Counted from the stretch's first letter, positions 17,237-25,558 are shown. The stretch: 41,613 nucleotides of DNA from Gammaproteobacteria bacterium (GCA_029243595.1 JAQWRQ010000017.1:1-41613), one strand, 5' to 3'. Notes: generated by a model not told the origin, from the sequence alone. Numbers and translations: made by a program.

Positions 17237-18241
17237 ATGCTTAGATTGTTAGCGCTAACACTGCTATTACTATCCTCGTTGGTATCAGCTAAAACACTGC
17301 CTGCCACACATTTTAAATCGACCCAAAACTTTATTAATAATATGGTGAAAACTCATCATTTTAATAAAGATGAATTGTTATTAATTTTTTCCAAGGTTGA
17401 ACTAACCGTCGTTGACAAAACTAAGAAAAAAACCAAGCAAACCAAAAAGCCTAGAAAAAAACCAATGGCTTGGGATAAATACAAAGGTTTGTTTCTTACT
17501 CAAGACCGTATTCAAAACGGGGTGAAGTTTTGGCAAGAAAATTTATCAACTATAAATCGTGCACAAAAGAAATACAATGTGCCAGCAGAAATAATAGTCG
17601 CTATCTTAGGTGTAGAAACCAGTTATGGACGTAAAAAAGGCACACACCCCACATTAGAAACTTTAACAAAGCGAGCCTTTGGTAATTATCGACGACGTAA
17701 TTTCTACAAAAAAGAGCTAGAATCCTTCTTGCTCATGTCGCGTGAAAACGCCATACCTCCACTCTCTATTAAAGGCTCGTACGCAGGTGCGATGGGTTAC
17801 CCACAGTTTATTGCTAGCTCGTACCGTCACTACGCTGTTGATTTTAACCAAGATGGTAAGATTGATTTATTCTCAAACCCGATTGATGCTATCGGATCCA
17901 TTGCCAATTATTTTGACAAACATCAGTGGCACGACTTTGGTGAAATTGCACGCCCTATCTCACTATCAAGTGCGCATTTAAAATACGCAAAACGCTCTAC
18001 CAACAAACCTAAAAAAGACGCCAAATACTGGCGCAATAAGGGCTTAGATATTGATTCAGATATCCTTAATAAAACCAAGCTCGCTTTTATTCGATTGCCA
18101 CAACAAAAAATTGACGAAACCTGGCTCACTTTTTGGAATTTTTACATATTAACCCGTTATAATCACGATAACAGATATGCCATGGTCGCCTACCAATTGT
18201 CAAATAAAATAAAGCAACAATTCAATTCAAATAATCACTAA
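17237..18241 (+). CDS. mltB: lytic murein transglycosylase B (MltB family)
   Basis: Cleaves the MurNAc-GlcNAc bond, producing 1,6-anhydro-MurNAc ends during wall remodelling. Starting at the ATG at 17237 (after the rodA stop) gives 334 residues with a signal peptide (MLRLLALTLLLLSSLVSA); no lipobox cysteine is present, so it may be soluble periplasmic. The catalytic acid is E127 in GVETSYGR. The GAMGYPQFIASSYRHYAVD motif and a calcium-loop-like DFNQDGKIDLF follow. A lysine-rich insert (about residues 61-76) precedes the WDKYKGLFLT block and is unusual. An upstream in-frame ATG at 17072 lies wholly within rodA and is rejected. Confidence 0.9.
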   Translation: MLRLLALTLLLLSSLVSAKTLPATHFKSTQNFINNMVKTHHFNKDELLLIFSKVELTVVDKTKKKTKQTKKPRKKPMAWDKYKGLFLTQDRIQNGVKFWQENLSTINRAQKKYNVPAEIIVAILGVETSYGRKKGTHPTLETLTKRAFGNYRRRNFYKKELESFLLMSRENAIPPLSIKGSYAGAMGYPQFIASSYRHYAVDFNQDGKIDLFSNPIDAIGSIANYFDKHQWHDFGEIARPISLSSAHLKYAKRSTNKPKKDAKYWRNKGLDIDSDILNKTKLAFIRLPQQKIDETWLTFWNFYILTRYNHDNRYAMVAYQLSNKIKQQFNSNNH

Positions 18242-18246
18242 AAAAT

Positions 18247-19398
18247 ATGAAATATCAATTACTTATGAAAAAAATATCCACCTTGTTTATTGTTGCAATT
18301 AGCATCGCCTCACTTAACCTTCAAGCGGCTATTTTTATCACGCCAAAAAAGCCTTCTATCAGTGCGGCTTCATACGTTGTACTTGACTATAACTCCGGTG
18401 CTGTTATTGCCTCAAATGAGCCTCATGAAAAACGCGCACCAGCCAGCTTAACTAAATTAATGACAGCCTACGTAGTCTTCCAGCTGATTAAAGATGGTAG
18501 AGCCAGCTTAGATGACGATGTAAAAATCAGTAAAAAAGCCTGGGAAACCATGGGTTCAAAAAGCTTTGTCGAAGTAGGTACAACCATCAAGCTCGAAATA
18601 CTGCTTAAAGGTATGATCATCCAATCAGGTAACGATGCTGCAGTTGCCCTAGCCGAGCATATCGCTGGCACCGAAGGCACATTTACCGCTTATATGAATG
18701 AATATGCACTTGAGCTAGGTATGGTTAACACTCGCTTTGAAAACGCCTCAGGCTTAGACATGAACGACCAACATACAACAGCCTCTGATATGGCAAAACT
18801 GGCTGCTGCCACGATTAGAGATTTCCCTGAATTCTACCCTTGGTACAGTGAAAAAGAATTCACTCACCACGATATCAAACAACCTAATCGTAACAAGCTA
18901 CTATGGAGCGACAATACAGTCGATGGACTTAAAACTGGCTACACTAAAAAAGCAGGCTATAACTTAGTTGCCAGTGCCAATCGCATGAATATGCGCCTAA
19001 TCTCTGTTGTTTTAGGTTCGAGTGGCACTGAAGCAAGAACTTCACAAACTCAAAAAATCCTAGATTATGGATTCCGTTTTTTCGAAACCAAAGTTATTGA
19101 CAGTATTAGCAAAAAAATACCTATCTCTGGTTCTACTAAAGATGAAATAAAGGTTGGCCTAAAAAACACTAAAAACGTCACCTTACCACGTGGACAATAC
19201 AAATTATCCAAACAAGTGATTGAGTTAAACGCTGATTTATCTGGGCCTCTGAGCAAGGGTGATAGCGTTGGCCATTTAGTGGTTAAATTTGAAGGCAAAA
19301 ACCTACTTAAATTACCACTTGTCGCACTTGAAGATGCACCTGAATCTGGCTTCTTCAGCAGAATTTGGAGTTGGTTAATGTCGTTACTAGGACTTTAA
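18247..19398 (+). CDS. dacA: D-alanyl-D-alanine carboxypeptidase (PBP5/6 type, DacA/DacC)
   Basis: Removes the terminal D-alanine from peptidoglycan stem peptides. The 383 residues begin with a signal peptide (cleavage near QAA, residues 26-28); a second ATG at 18265 is an alternative start. The penicillin-binding motifs are complete: SLTK with S67/K70, SGN at 127-129 and KTG at 229-231. A beta-rich C-terminal domain follows. It ends in a hydrophobic amphipathic helix (FFSRIWSWLMSLLGL) that would anchor it to the inner membrane, as in PBP5. dacA followed by a D-amino-acid transaminase is a recurrent gammaproteobacterial pairing. Confidence 0.93.
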   Translation: MKYQLLMKKISTLFIVAISIASLNLQAAIFITPKKPSISAASYVVLDYNSGAVIASNEPHEKRAPASLTKLMTAYVVFQLIKDGRASLDDDVKISKKAWETMGSKSFVEVGTTIKLEILLKGMIIQSGNDAAVALAEHIAGTEGTFTAYMNEYALELGMVNTRFENASGLDMNDQHTTASDMAKLAAATIRDFPEFYPWYSEKEFTHHDIKQPNRNKLLWSDNTVDGLKTGYTKKAGYNLVASANRMNMRLISVVLGSSGTEARTSQTQKILDYGFRFFETKVIDSISKKIPISGSTKDEIKVGLKNTKNVTLPRGQYKLSKQVIELNADLSGPLSKGDSVGHLVVKFEGKNLLKLPLVALEDAPESGFFSRIWSWLMSLLGL

Positions 19399-20231
19399 TG
19401 GTCTATCTTAATGGCGATTTTATCGCCAAAGACAAAGCCTCTATTTCCGTTATGGATAGAGGCTTTTTGTTTGGCGACGGGGTTTATGAGGTCATCCCCG
19501 TTTATCAAGGAAAAATATTTCGACTAACTGAGCATTTAAATCGTCTACAAAAAAGCCTAGACTCAATACAAATCACCAATCCTTATTCATTTGATCAATG
19601 GCTTAATATTCTAAACAAGTTGGTTAGCAATGCATCTGCATCTGATCAATCACTTTATTTACAAATTACACGTGGTGCTGATACGCAGCGCAAACACAGT
19701 TTTGCTGCACTCACGCCAACTGTTTATGTTGAATCTAACCCGCTTATTCCTAAAACCAAGGCAGAATTAACACAAGGTTTTAGCGCTATGACCCAGGCAG
19801 ATATTCGCTGGAGTCGATGTGATATTAAGGCCACTTCATTGTTGTCAAACATCCTTTATGCACAACAAGCCAAACAACACCAAGTTGAAGAAGTTATCTT
19901 ATCTCGTGATGGGCAAATAACAGAAGGTGCAACCTCCAATGTTTTCATCATTAAAGATCACACTATTTACACCCACCCTACTGGCGAGCATATTCTTGCG
20001 GGCATTACTCGAGACCTAGTATTAGAAAGTGCTAGTGCTTGTAGCATGCAGGTGAACGAGGTGCCATTCTCAGTAGACAAATTAAAGAATGCCGACGAAG
20101 TGTGGATTTCCAGCTCTACTCGTGAAGTAATGCCAATTACAACTGTGGATGATCAACCAATTAATCACGGGGAAGTTGGAGAAAAATGGCTGTGTGTTTA
20201 TGAGCATTACCAGCAACTCAAAAATGACTGA
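19398..20231 (+). CDS. dat: D-amino-acid aminotransferase (fold type IV PLP enzyme)
   Basis: PLP-dependent transaminase that interconverts D-alanine, D-glutamate and 2-oxo acids, supplying D-amino acids for the wall. The ATG at 19398 overlaps the dacA stop by one base and gives 277 residues starting MVYLNGDFIAKDKASISVMD. The PLP lysine is K144 in RCDIKATSLL, as in Bacillus D-AAT; E176 in QITEGATSN contacts the cofactor ring. The DRGFLFGDGVYEV block is typical. Related fold IV enzymes (IlvE, PabC) are alternatives, but the RCDIK motif and the dacA neighbour favour D-AAT. An upstream start at 19365 inside dacA is unnecessary. Confidence 0.87.
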   Translation: MVYLNGDFIAKDKASISVMDRGFLFGDGVYEVIPVYQGKIFRLTEHLNRLQKSLDSIQITNPYSFDQWLNILNKLVSNASASDQSLYLQITRGADTQRKHSFAALTPTVYVESNPLIPKTKAELTQGFSAMTQADIRWSRCDIKATSLLSNILYAQQAKQHQVEEVILSRDGQITEGATSNVFIIKDHTIYTHPTGEHILAGITRDLVLESASACSMQVNEVPFSVDKLKNADEVWISSSTREVMPITTVDDQPINHGEVGEKWLCVYEHYQQLKND

Positions 20232-21834
20232 TACTCGTCTTGATCTACTCACTGATTGGCTAGAGACTTTCTTTGGTGATGAAAATTTTGTCATCAGCAT
20301 CGCCAGTGATGACGCCAGCTTTCGTCGTTATTTTCGTATAGAACGCAGTAATACTACCTTTATCGCTATGGATGCGCCACCCTCAAAGGAAAACTGCGAA
20401 CCCTTTATTCGCATTGCCAAGCACTTAACCTTAGGCAATGTTCACGCACCAAAGATCATTGAAACCAATTTAGAGCAGGGTTTTTTACTGTTAGAGGATT
20501 TGGGCAATCAAACCTTTTTAAACACTCAACAAAAAAACTTTGAGTTGCAACACTACAAAAGTGCTATTGATGTTCTGATCGATATCCAATCGCTGAAAAC
20601 CGATTCATCCAACATTCCTAACTATGACGCCGCATTATTAACAACAGAAATGCAGCTATTGGTTGACTGGTACTTACCAACACTTAGCAGCGAACAACAC
20701 ATACAATTACAAGCTATTTTTGATTTATTGAGCAATAACGCACTGAGCACCAATCAGGTATTTGTACACCGTGATTATCACTCTCGCAACCTAATGATGC
20801 TTGCAAACAACGAGCTTGGCATCATCGACTTTCAAGATGCAGTAATCGGCTCAAATACCTACGATTTAGTCTCACTACTTAAGGACGCCTACTTTGAGCT
20901 TGATTCGGCTGATTTACACACTTTACTGCATTACTATCACGATCAAGCTAATATTCAAATACCCTTTCCAGATTTTGAAAAACAATTCGATCTCATGGGC
21001 TTGCAGCGTCATCTTAAAGTATTGGGTATTTTTAAGCGTTTATCCATTCGTGATGGCAAACACCAATACTTAGCAGATATCCCTTTGGTGGCTAAATACG
21101 CGCTTACTGTTGCTAACAAATACCCAGAGCTAAAAGCGCTCAGCAGTATTCTTGAGTCAGCCAATCAGCAAACCTATGCAATGATATTAGCAGCAGGTCG
21201 TGGACAGCGCATGATGCCACTCACAGCAAACACGCCAAAACCCCTAATCAAAGTCAAAGATACCACACTTATCGAGCACTCAATTAACCAACTCAAAAAA
21301 GCCAATATTAATAATATTGTTATCAATATCTCTTATTTAGGCAAAAAAGTGAGCAACTACTTAGGCGATGGATCTAACTTTGGTGTTCACATTACTTATA
21401 GTGACGAATCAAGTGGCGCATTAGAAACCGCAGGTGGCATTATCAAAGCTCTACCAATCTTAGGTAACAAACCTTTTATTGTGATTAATTCTGACGTTCT
21501 TTGTGACTTTGATCTATCCAAACTCACTCTACCGGTTGGGTCACTCGCACACTTGGTATTAATTAACAATCCAGCTCACAATCCAAATGGTGATTTTTCA
21601 TTGGTGAATAATCACCAAATCACCAATATTCATGGGCAGTCTTACACATTCTCAGGCGTTGGCATTTACCACCCAGACTTATTCAAATCGCATTTAGATG
21701 TTAATCAAAAGCTACCGCTCTACCCTTTACTTAAAGAAGCCATTGCCAATGGCCAACTGAGTGGTGAGCACTATGACGGCTATTGGCAAGATGTCGGCAC
21801 ACCCGAGCGTCTAGAATTAGCCAATAATTCTTAA
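20224..21834 (+). CDS. amgK-murU: fused N-acetylmuramate/GlcNAc kinase AmgK and MurNAc-1-phosphate uridylyltransferase MurU
   Basis: One 536-residue frame joins two consecutive steps of the peptidoglycan salvage route that bypasses de novo UDP-MurNAc synthesis. Residues 1 to ~315 are an aminoglycoside-phosphotransferase-like kinase: SDDASFRRYFRI loop near 28-39, catalytic VHRDYHSRNL with D184, and metal-binding DFQD from D202. This is AmgK, making MurNAc-1-phosphate. Residues ~318-536 are a nucleotidyltransferase: ILAAGRGQRMMPLTANTPKP (321-340), IVINSDVL and a DVGTPERL tail. This is MurU, making UDP-MurNAc. The ATG at 20224 overlaps dat by 8 bases. An internal ATG at 21181 (residue 320) sits at the MurU start but has no obvious ribosome-binding site. 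Confidence 0.88.
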   Translation: MTDTRLDLLTDWLETFFGDENFVISIASDDASFRRYFRIERSNTTFIAMDAPPSKENCEPFIRIAKHLTLGNVHAPKIIETNLEQGFLLLEDLGNQTFLNTQQKNFELQHYKSAIDVLIDIQSLKTDSSNIPNYDAALLTTEMQLLVDWYLPTLSSEQHIQLQAIFDLLSNNALSTNQVFVHRDYHSRNLMMLANNELGIIDFQDAVIGSNTYDLVSLLKDAYFELDSADLHTLLHYYHDQANIQIPFPDFEKQFDLMGLQRHLKVLGIFKRLSIRDGKHQYLADIPLVAKYALTVANKYPELKALSSILESANQQTYAMILAAGRGQRMMPLTANTPKPLIKVKDTTLIEHSINQLKKANINNIVINISYLGKKVSNYLGDGSNFGVHITYSDESSGALETAGGIIKALPILGNKPFIVINSDVLCDFDLSKLTLPVGSLAHLVLINNPAHNPNGDFSLVNNHQITNIHGQSYTFSGVGIYHPDLFKSHLDVNQKLPLYPLLKEAIANGQLSGEHYDGYWQDVGTPERLELANNS

Positions 21835-21854
21835 ATAGAAAGCAGATATAAATG

Positions 21855-21860
21855 TAAAAT
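21855..21860 (+). promoter_or_regulatory. ffs: candidate -10 box for the 4.5S RNA gene
   Basis: TAAAAT ends 7 bases before the first base of the predicted 4.5S RNA helix, the distance expected for a promoter starting at the mature 5' end. No clear -35 is visible in the AT-rich bases upstream. Confidence 0.5.
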
Positions 21861-21867
21861 GATTTTT

Positions 21868-21976
21868 GGTAGTGCTTAGGGTACGCCTACAATGAATGGT
21901 TACAAACCCCGCCAGGCCCGGAAGGGAGCAACGGTAGTAGTTTTTTCATGTGTTGGCTGTTATTCTGGGTGCTACC
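21868..21976 (+). ncRNA. ffs: 4.5S RNA (bacterial signal recognition particle RNA, small type)
   Basis: RNA scaffold of the signal recognition particle, which binds Ffh and targets nascent membrane proteins. The conserved apical domain reads CCAGGCCCGGAAGGGAGCAA, containing the GGAA tetraloop and the asymmetric-loop AGCA bound by Ffh. The ends (GGTAGTGCTTAGGGTA and TATTCTGGGTGCTACC) form a continuous 16-pair terminal helix if G-U pairs are allowed, which fixes the ends at 21868 and 21976 and gives ~109 nt, normal for the short 4.5S type. It lies directly before dnaX, a common location. No strong intrinsic terminator follows, so read-through into dnaX is possible. Confidence 0.93.
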
Positions 21977-22004
21977 ACTTTATTCAAAATATTGAGTCAA
22001 TTTA

Positions 22005-23609
22005 ATGAGTGAACATTATCAAGTTTTAGCGCGTAAATACCGCCCTCACACTTTTAGTGAGATGGTAGGCCAAACGCACACGGTTAAAACCTTGATTAAT
22101 GCACTCGATGCTAATAACTTACATCATGGCTTTTTGTTTACCGGTACGCGTGGTGTTGGTAAAACCACCATTGCCCGTATCTTTGCCAAATCAATCAATT
22201 GTGAAACTGGTGTAAGCTCTATACCTTGTGGCAAGTGCCCTACTTGTGTTGAGATTGATAAAGGCCAATCAGTTGATTTGATCGAGCTAGATGCCGCCTC
22301 ACACACAGGTGTTGATAACATGCGCGATATTTTAGAAAACGCGCAATACATGCCGACTAAAAATCGCTACAAGATCTACCTAATTGACGAAGTACATATG
22401 CTCTCTAAAAGTAGTTTTAATGCACTATTAAAAACCTTAGAAGAGCCGCCAGAGCATATTAAATTTTTGCTGGCAACCACTGATCCACAAAAACTACCGG
22501 TTACTGTTCTTTCGCGCTGTTTGCAATTTACCTTGCAAAAACTCACGCATGAAGAAATCCTAGGTCAGTTGAAGTTTGTCATGGATGCTGAAAGCTTGAA
22601 ATATGAAGAGGTTGCCCTTAGTAAAATTGCCGATTTTGGTAATGGATCTATGCGTGATGCTCTGAGCTTATTAGACCAGTCTATCTCTTACGGTAATGGC
22701 ACCGTCATGGCTAAAGACATCAAGGCCATGCTTGGCCTGGTGCATCATGATGATATCCTTACTCTTGCAACCCACTTGCTTAATCAAGATGCCGAAGCAG
22801 TGATTAACTTTGTTAAGGATTTATCTCACAAGGGTGAAGACTTAACTCACGCACTCAAAGACTTAACCAGTCTTTTTCATCAAATATCGATTGCACAAAT
22901 TATTGACAATACGCAAATTTCTGATGAAATTAAAGCTTTGGCCACGCAAATCTCTAATCAAGATTTACAATTGTTTTATCACATGGCGATTAACGGTTCT
23001 AAAGACATGCCACTCGCCCCAAGCGAGCAAATTGGGTTTGAGATGACATTACTTAGAATGCTAGCGTTTCACTCTAATGCTGATATTGCTGAAAAAAAAA
23101 CACCTAAATTAGCCTCCAAGCCTAAAACTAAAGCAACACCCAAAGCCAAACCACAAGCAGAATCCAAGCCAAAAGTCGTTAAAAAGGCAGAGCAAGACAC
23201 CCCTAAACCCACTTTAAAGATTGGATCCCAACAAGAGTGGGAAGACCTTACCAAGTCACTCAAGTTCAATACAGCATCTCGTATGCTACTAAAAAACACC
23301 TTGTTTGATAATATTGATAATCAAACTCTAACACTTAATTTGGATGATCAATTTAGCAGCTTGCTTACTGATAATATTCAACGTGCAATCCAAAGTGTGT
23401 TGCAAGCGAATTTTGGCGAAATTGAACTTAAAATTAACTTAAACAAGTTGACGGTACAAACACTAGCACAAAAAGAAACACAGGTTAATAATGAAAAAAT
23501 GGCCGCCATGCAAAAAACCTTTATGAAAGATGAAGGTGTGCAAAAATTACAAAAAACCTTTAACGCAAAGGTCGATATCAATAGTATTAAGGAGATAGAA
23601 AATGTTTAA
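22005..23609 (+). CDS. dnaX: DNA polymerase III subunits tau/gamma (DnaX)
   Basis: Clamp-loader ATPase that loads the beta clamp; the full-length tau form also couples polymerases and helicase. The 534 residues contain Walker A GTRGVGKTT (47-55), a zinc module (C66, C75, C78, C81), Walker B LIDEVHML (D128/E129), sensor SRC and collar domain III to about residue 360. A Lys/Pro-rich linker follows, then the C-terminal tau domain (QQEWEDLTKSLKF onward). An A9 run at 23092-23100, exactly at the end of domain III, could produce a short gamma form by slippage. It lies between ffs and ybaB and overlaps ybaB by 8 bases. Confidence 0.95.
   Translation: MSEHYQVLARKYRPHTFSEMVGQTHTVKTLINALDANNLHHGFLFTGTRGVGKTTIARIFAKSINCETGVSSIPCGKCPTCVEIDKGQSVDLIELDAASHTGVDNMRDILENAQYMPTKNRYKIYLIDEVHMLSKSSFNALLKTLEEPPEHIKFLLATTDPQKLPVTVLSRCLQFTLQKLTHEEILGQLKFVMDAESLKYEEVALSKIADFGNGSMRDALSLLDQSISYGNGTVMAKDIKAMLGLVHHDDILTLATHLLNQDAEAVINFVKDLSHKGEDLTHALKDLTSLFHQISIAQIIDNTQISDEIKALATQISNQDLQLFYHMAINGSKDMPLAPSEQIGFEMTLLRMLAFHSNADIAEKKTPKLASKPKTKATPKAKPQAESKPKVVKKAEQDTPKPTLKIGSQQEWEDLTKSLKFNTASRMLLKNTLFDNIDNQTLTLNLDDQFSSLLTDNIQRAIQSVLQANFGEIELKINLNKLTVQTLAQKETQVNNEKMAAMQKTFMKDEGVQKLQKTFNAKVDINSIKEIENV
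23092..23100 (+). other. dnaX: A9 tract in dnaX, candidate slippage/frameshift site for gamma subunit
   Basis: Nine adenines at codons 363-366 (GAA AAA AAA ACA). In the -1 frame the next codons are AAC ACC TAA, and in the +1 frame CAC CTA AAT TAG. Any slip therefore ends the protein at about 367-368 residues, just after clamp-loader domain III. Thermus dnaX is known to make gamma by slippage on an A9 tract; E. coli uses a different ribosomal site. Activity here is inferred. Confidence 0.5.
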
Positions 23610-23925
23610 AGGTGGAATGGCTAGCATGATGCAAAAAGCTCAGAAAATGCAAGAAGACATGCAAAAAGTCCAAGAAGAAATCAAAAGCCTAACAGCGACT
23701 GGTAAAGCCGCTGGTGGTGCAGTACAAGTAACCATTAATGGTGAACACCAAGCCACCAATATTCAAATCGATGAAGGTGTAATGGATGACAAAGACATGC
23801 TAGAAGACCTAGTATTAACAGCTATCAATGACGCTAATCAACAAATCGCCAATGTATCGGCTGAAAAAATGAAAGGTGCGACAGGTGGTATGAAATTACC
23901 TGGTGGCATGAACTTACCGTTTTAA
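23602..23925 (+). CDS. ybaB: nucleoid-associated protein YbaB/EbfC
   Basis: Small dimeric DNA-binding protein of 107 residues. The N-terminal coiled helix (MMQKAQKMQEDMQKVQEE) with a Met/Gly-rich start and the central GGAVQVTINGEH strand are family hallmarks, and the tail is Gly/Met/Pro-rich. The gene starts inside the end of dnaX (8-base overlap) behind a good AAGGAG site. The dnaX-ybaB-recR order is strongly conserved in bacteria and suggests a link with replication and repair, although its role is not fully defined in the family. Confidence 0.95.
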   Translation: MFKGGMASMMQKAQKMQEDMQKVQEEIKSLTATGKAAGGAVQVTINGEHQATNIQIDEGVMDDKDMLEDLVLTAINDANQQIANVSAEKMKGATGGMKLPGGMNLPF

Positions 23926-23931
23926 TAGTTA

Positions 23932-24516
23932 ATGATTGAAAAACTCAACAAAGCTTTTTGCGCACTACCAGGTGTTGGTAGTAAAACTGCTCAACGCTTT
24001 GTTTATCATCTATTAGAGCGTAATCGTGATGGTGGATTCGAGCTCGCTAAAGCTTTGGTTGATGCCATGGAGCATGTTAAACATTGCTCATCATGTCGTA
24101 CACTCAGTGAAAAAACTATTTGCAATATTTGCGCCAATGATGTACGTGATAGCGCACAACTGTGCGTTGTAGAAACCCCAACCGATATTCATGCGATTGA
24201 ACAAAGCGGGGTTTACAAAGGCAAGTATTTTGTCTTAAGTGGCTACCTATCTCCAATTGATGGCATTGGTGCTGCCGAGCTTGGGCTGGACGAACTCGAG
24301 CAAAAGCTTCGAGATCAAAAGGTTGAAGAAGTTATTCTAGCGACGAACGCAACAGTAGAAGGAGAAGTAACTGCGCACTACATTAGCAATATGGCAAAAC
24401 AATTTGACATTCAAATCACCCGTATTGCTCATGGTATTCCTATTGGTGGCGAACTTGAATATGCCGATATTAACACCATTGCTCATGCTCTGTCCGGTCG
24501 TAAGAACTACGATTAG
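23932..24516 (+). CDS. recR: recombination protein RecR
   Basis: RecR works with RecO (and RecF) to load RecA at single-strand gaps. The 194 residues show the helix-hairpin-helix LPGVGSKTAQRF at 12-23, a zinc finger with C52, C55, C64 and C67, a Toprim domain starting LCVVETPTDIHAIE, and the Walker-like tail GIPIGGELEYADINTIAHA. It begins 6 bases after ybaB. Its TAG stop overlaps the stop of the convergent gloA (TTAG, 24513-24516), so the two transcription units meet with no spacer. Confidence 0.96.
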   Translation: MIEKLNKAFCALPGVGSKTAQRFVYHLLERNRDGGFELAKALVDAMEHVKHCSSCRTLSEKTICNICANDVRDSAQLCVVETPTDIHAIEQSGVYKGKYFVLSGYLSPIDGIGAAELGLDELEQKLRDQKVEEVILATNATVEGEVTAHYISNMAKQFDIQITRIAHGIPIGGELEYADINTIAHALSGRKNYD

Positions 24517-24899
24517 AATTTCTTAGATAGTAACTCTATCTCATATCCATCAGGGTCTTTTAAAAACCCGACAATTGTAGTTCCAGCACTCATTGGCCCT
24601 GCTTCGCGTATGACTTGTGCACCTTTTGATTTCGCCATCTCAACGGCTTTGTACACATCTTCGACATTAATGGCAATATGACCAAAACCTGTGCCCACTT
24701 CATAACCCTTCTTCCCCCAATTGTAAGTAAGCTCAAGCGCCGGGTTTTCTGATTCTGGGCCATAGCCCAAAAATGCTAAGGTAAATTCCCCTTTGGGGTA
24801 TTCTTTTTGACGCAACAAGCTCATCCCTAAAACTTCAGTGTAGAACGCAATGGATTTATCTAAATCCCCGACTCGTAGCATTGTATGCAAAATTCTCAT
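24513..24899 (-). CDS. gloA: lactoylglutathione lyase (glyoxalase I)
   Basis: Converts the methylglyoxal-glutathione hemithioacetal to S-lactoylglutathione. The 128 residues match the short Ni/Co-type E. coli enzyme. All four metal ligands sit at the E. coli positions: H5, E56, H74 and E122. Two beta-alpha-beta-beta-beta modules are visible, beginning RILHTMLRVGDLDKSIAFY and FGHIAINVEDVYKAV. It is convergent with recR, sharing stop-codon bases, and divergent from the methyltransferase gene. Glutathione-dependent detoxification is implied; no glyoxalase II gene is in the window. Confidence 0.95.
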   Translation of the reverse strand: MRILHTMLRVGDLDKSIAFYTEVLGMSLLRQKEYPKGEFTLAFLGYGPESENPALELTYNWGKKGYEVGTGFGHIAINVEDVYKAVEMAKSKGAQVIREAGPMSAGTTIVGFLKDPDGYEIELLSKKF

Positions 24900-24946
24900 T
24901 GTAACTCGTTATAATCCAAATACTCATCATTATAAACACCAAACGA

Positions 24947-25558
24947 ATGACAGACACACTTAGCCATTGGGATAAGGTTTACCAAAGTAAGGACCATACT
25001 CAAGTCAGCTGGCATCAGAATCACGCCACTCTATCGTTCGACTGGATATTAGCAAATACAAACAAAGATTCTAATATTATTGATGTCGGTTCTGGTGTGT
25101 CGATACTGGCTGATAATTTGCTTGATGAAGGCTACACTCATTTATCATTATTAGAGTTATCCCCCACCGCTATTCAAGCCACTAAAGAACGTCTAAAAAG
25201 TTACTCTGATAGAGTTAATTTCTATAATGAAAATATCTTAGATTTTCAATCTAATACTCAGTTCGACTTATGGCATGATCGCGCAGTTTTTCATTTTTTA
25301 ACCGATGAAAAAGATCAGCAAACTTACCTTAATAAGCTCAATCAATATCTCAAACCTCAAGGCTATTTTTTACTAGCAACCTTTGCGCCAACAGGCCCTA
25401 AACAATGTTCAGAGTTAGATATTGTGCAATACGATAAGGATAAAATAGTACAGTTACTAGGGGGTGGCTTTACACTGATTAAAACCACGCCTGAAACCCA
25501 CCCCCACCCTAATGGCAGTACGCAAGATTTCAATTATTTTTTATTTCAAAAGCTTTAA
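24947..25558 (+). CDS. class I SAM-dependent methyltransferase
   Basis: A 203-residue soluble methyltransferase. Motif I IIDVGSGVSILADNLL lies at about 44-59, followed by an acidic motif II (LLELSPTAIQ) and a motif IV-like DLWHDRAVFHFL. The N-terminal HWDKVYQSK...VSWHQ segment resembles small-molecule methyltransferases of the TehB/thiopurine-like group, but the substrate is not identifiable. It is alone on its strand, divergent from gloA and convergent with rof. Possible -10 boxes (TATAAT at 24910-24915 and TATAAA at 24931-24936) lie in the 47-base gap. Family call only. Confidence 0.82.
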   Translation: MTDTLSHWDKVYQSKDHTQVSWHQNHATLSFDWILANTNKDSNIIDVGSGVSILADNLLDEGYTHLSLLELSPTAIQATKERLKSYSDRVNFYNENILDFQSNTQFDLWHDRAVFHFLTDEKDQQTYLNKLNQYLKPQGYFLLATFAPTGPKQCSELDIVQYDKDKIVQLLGGGFTLIKTTPETHPHPNGSTQDFNYFLFQKL

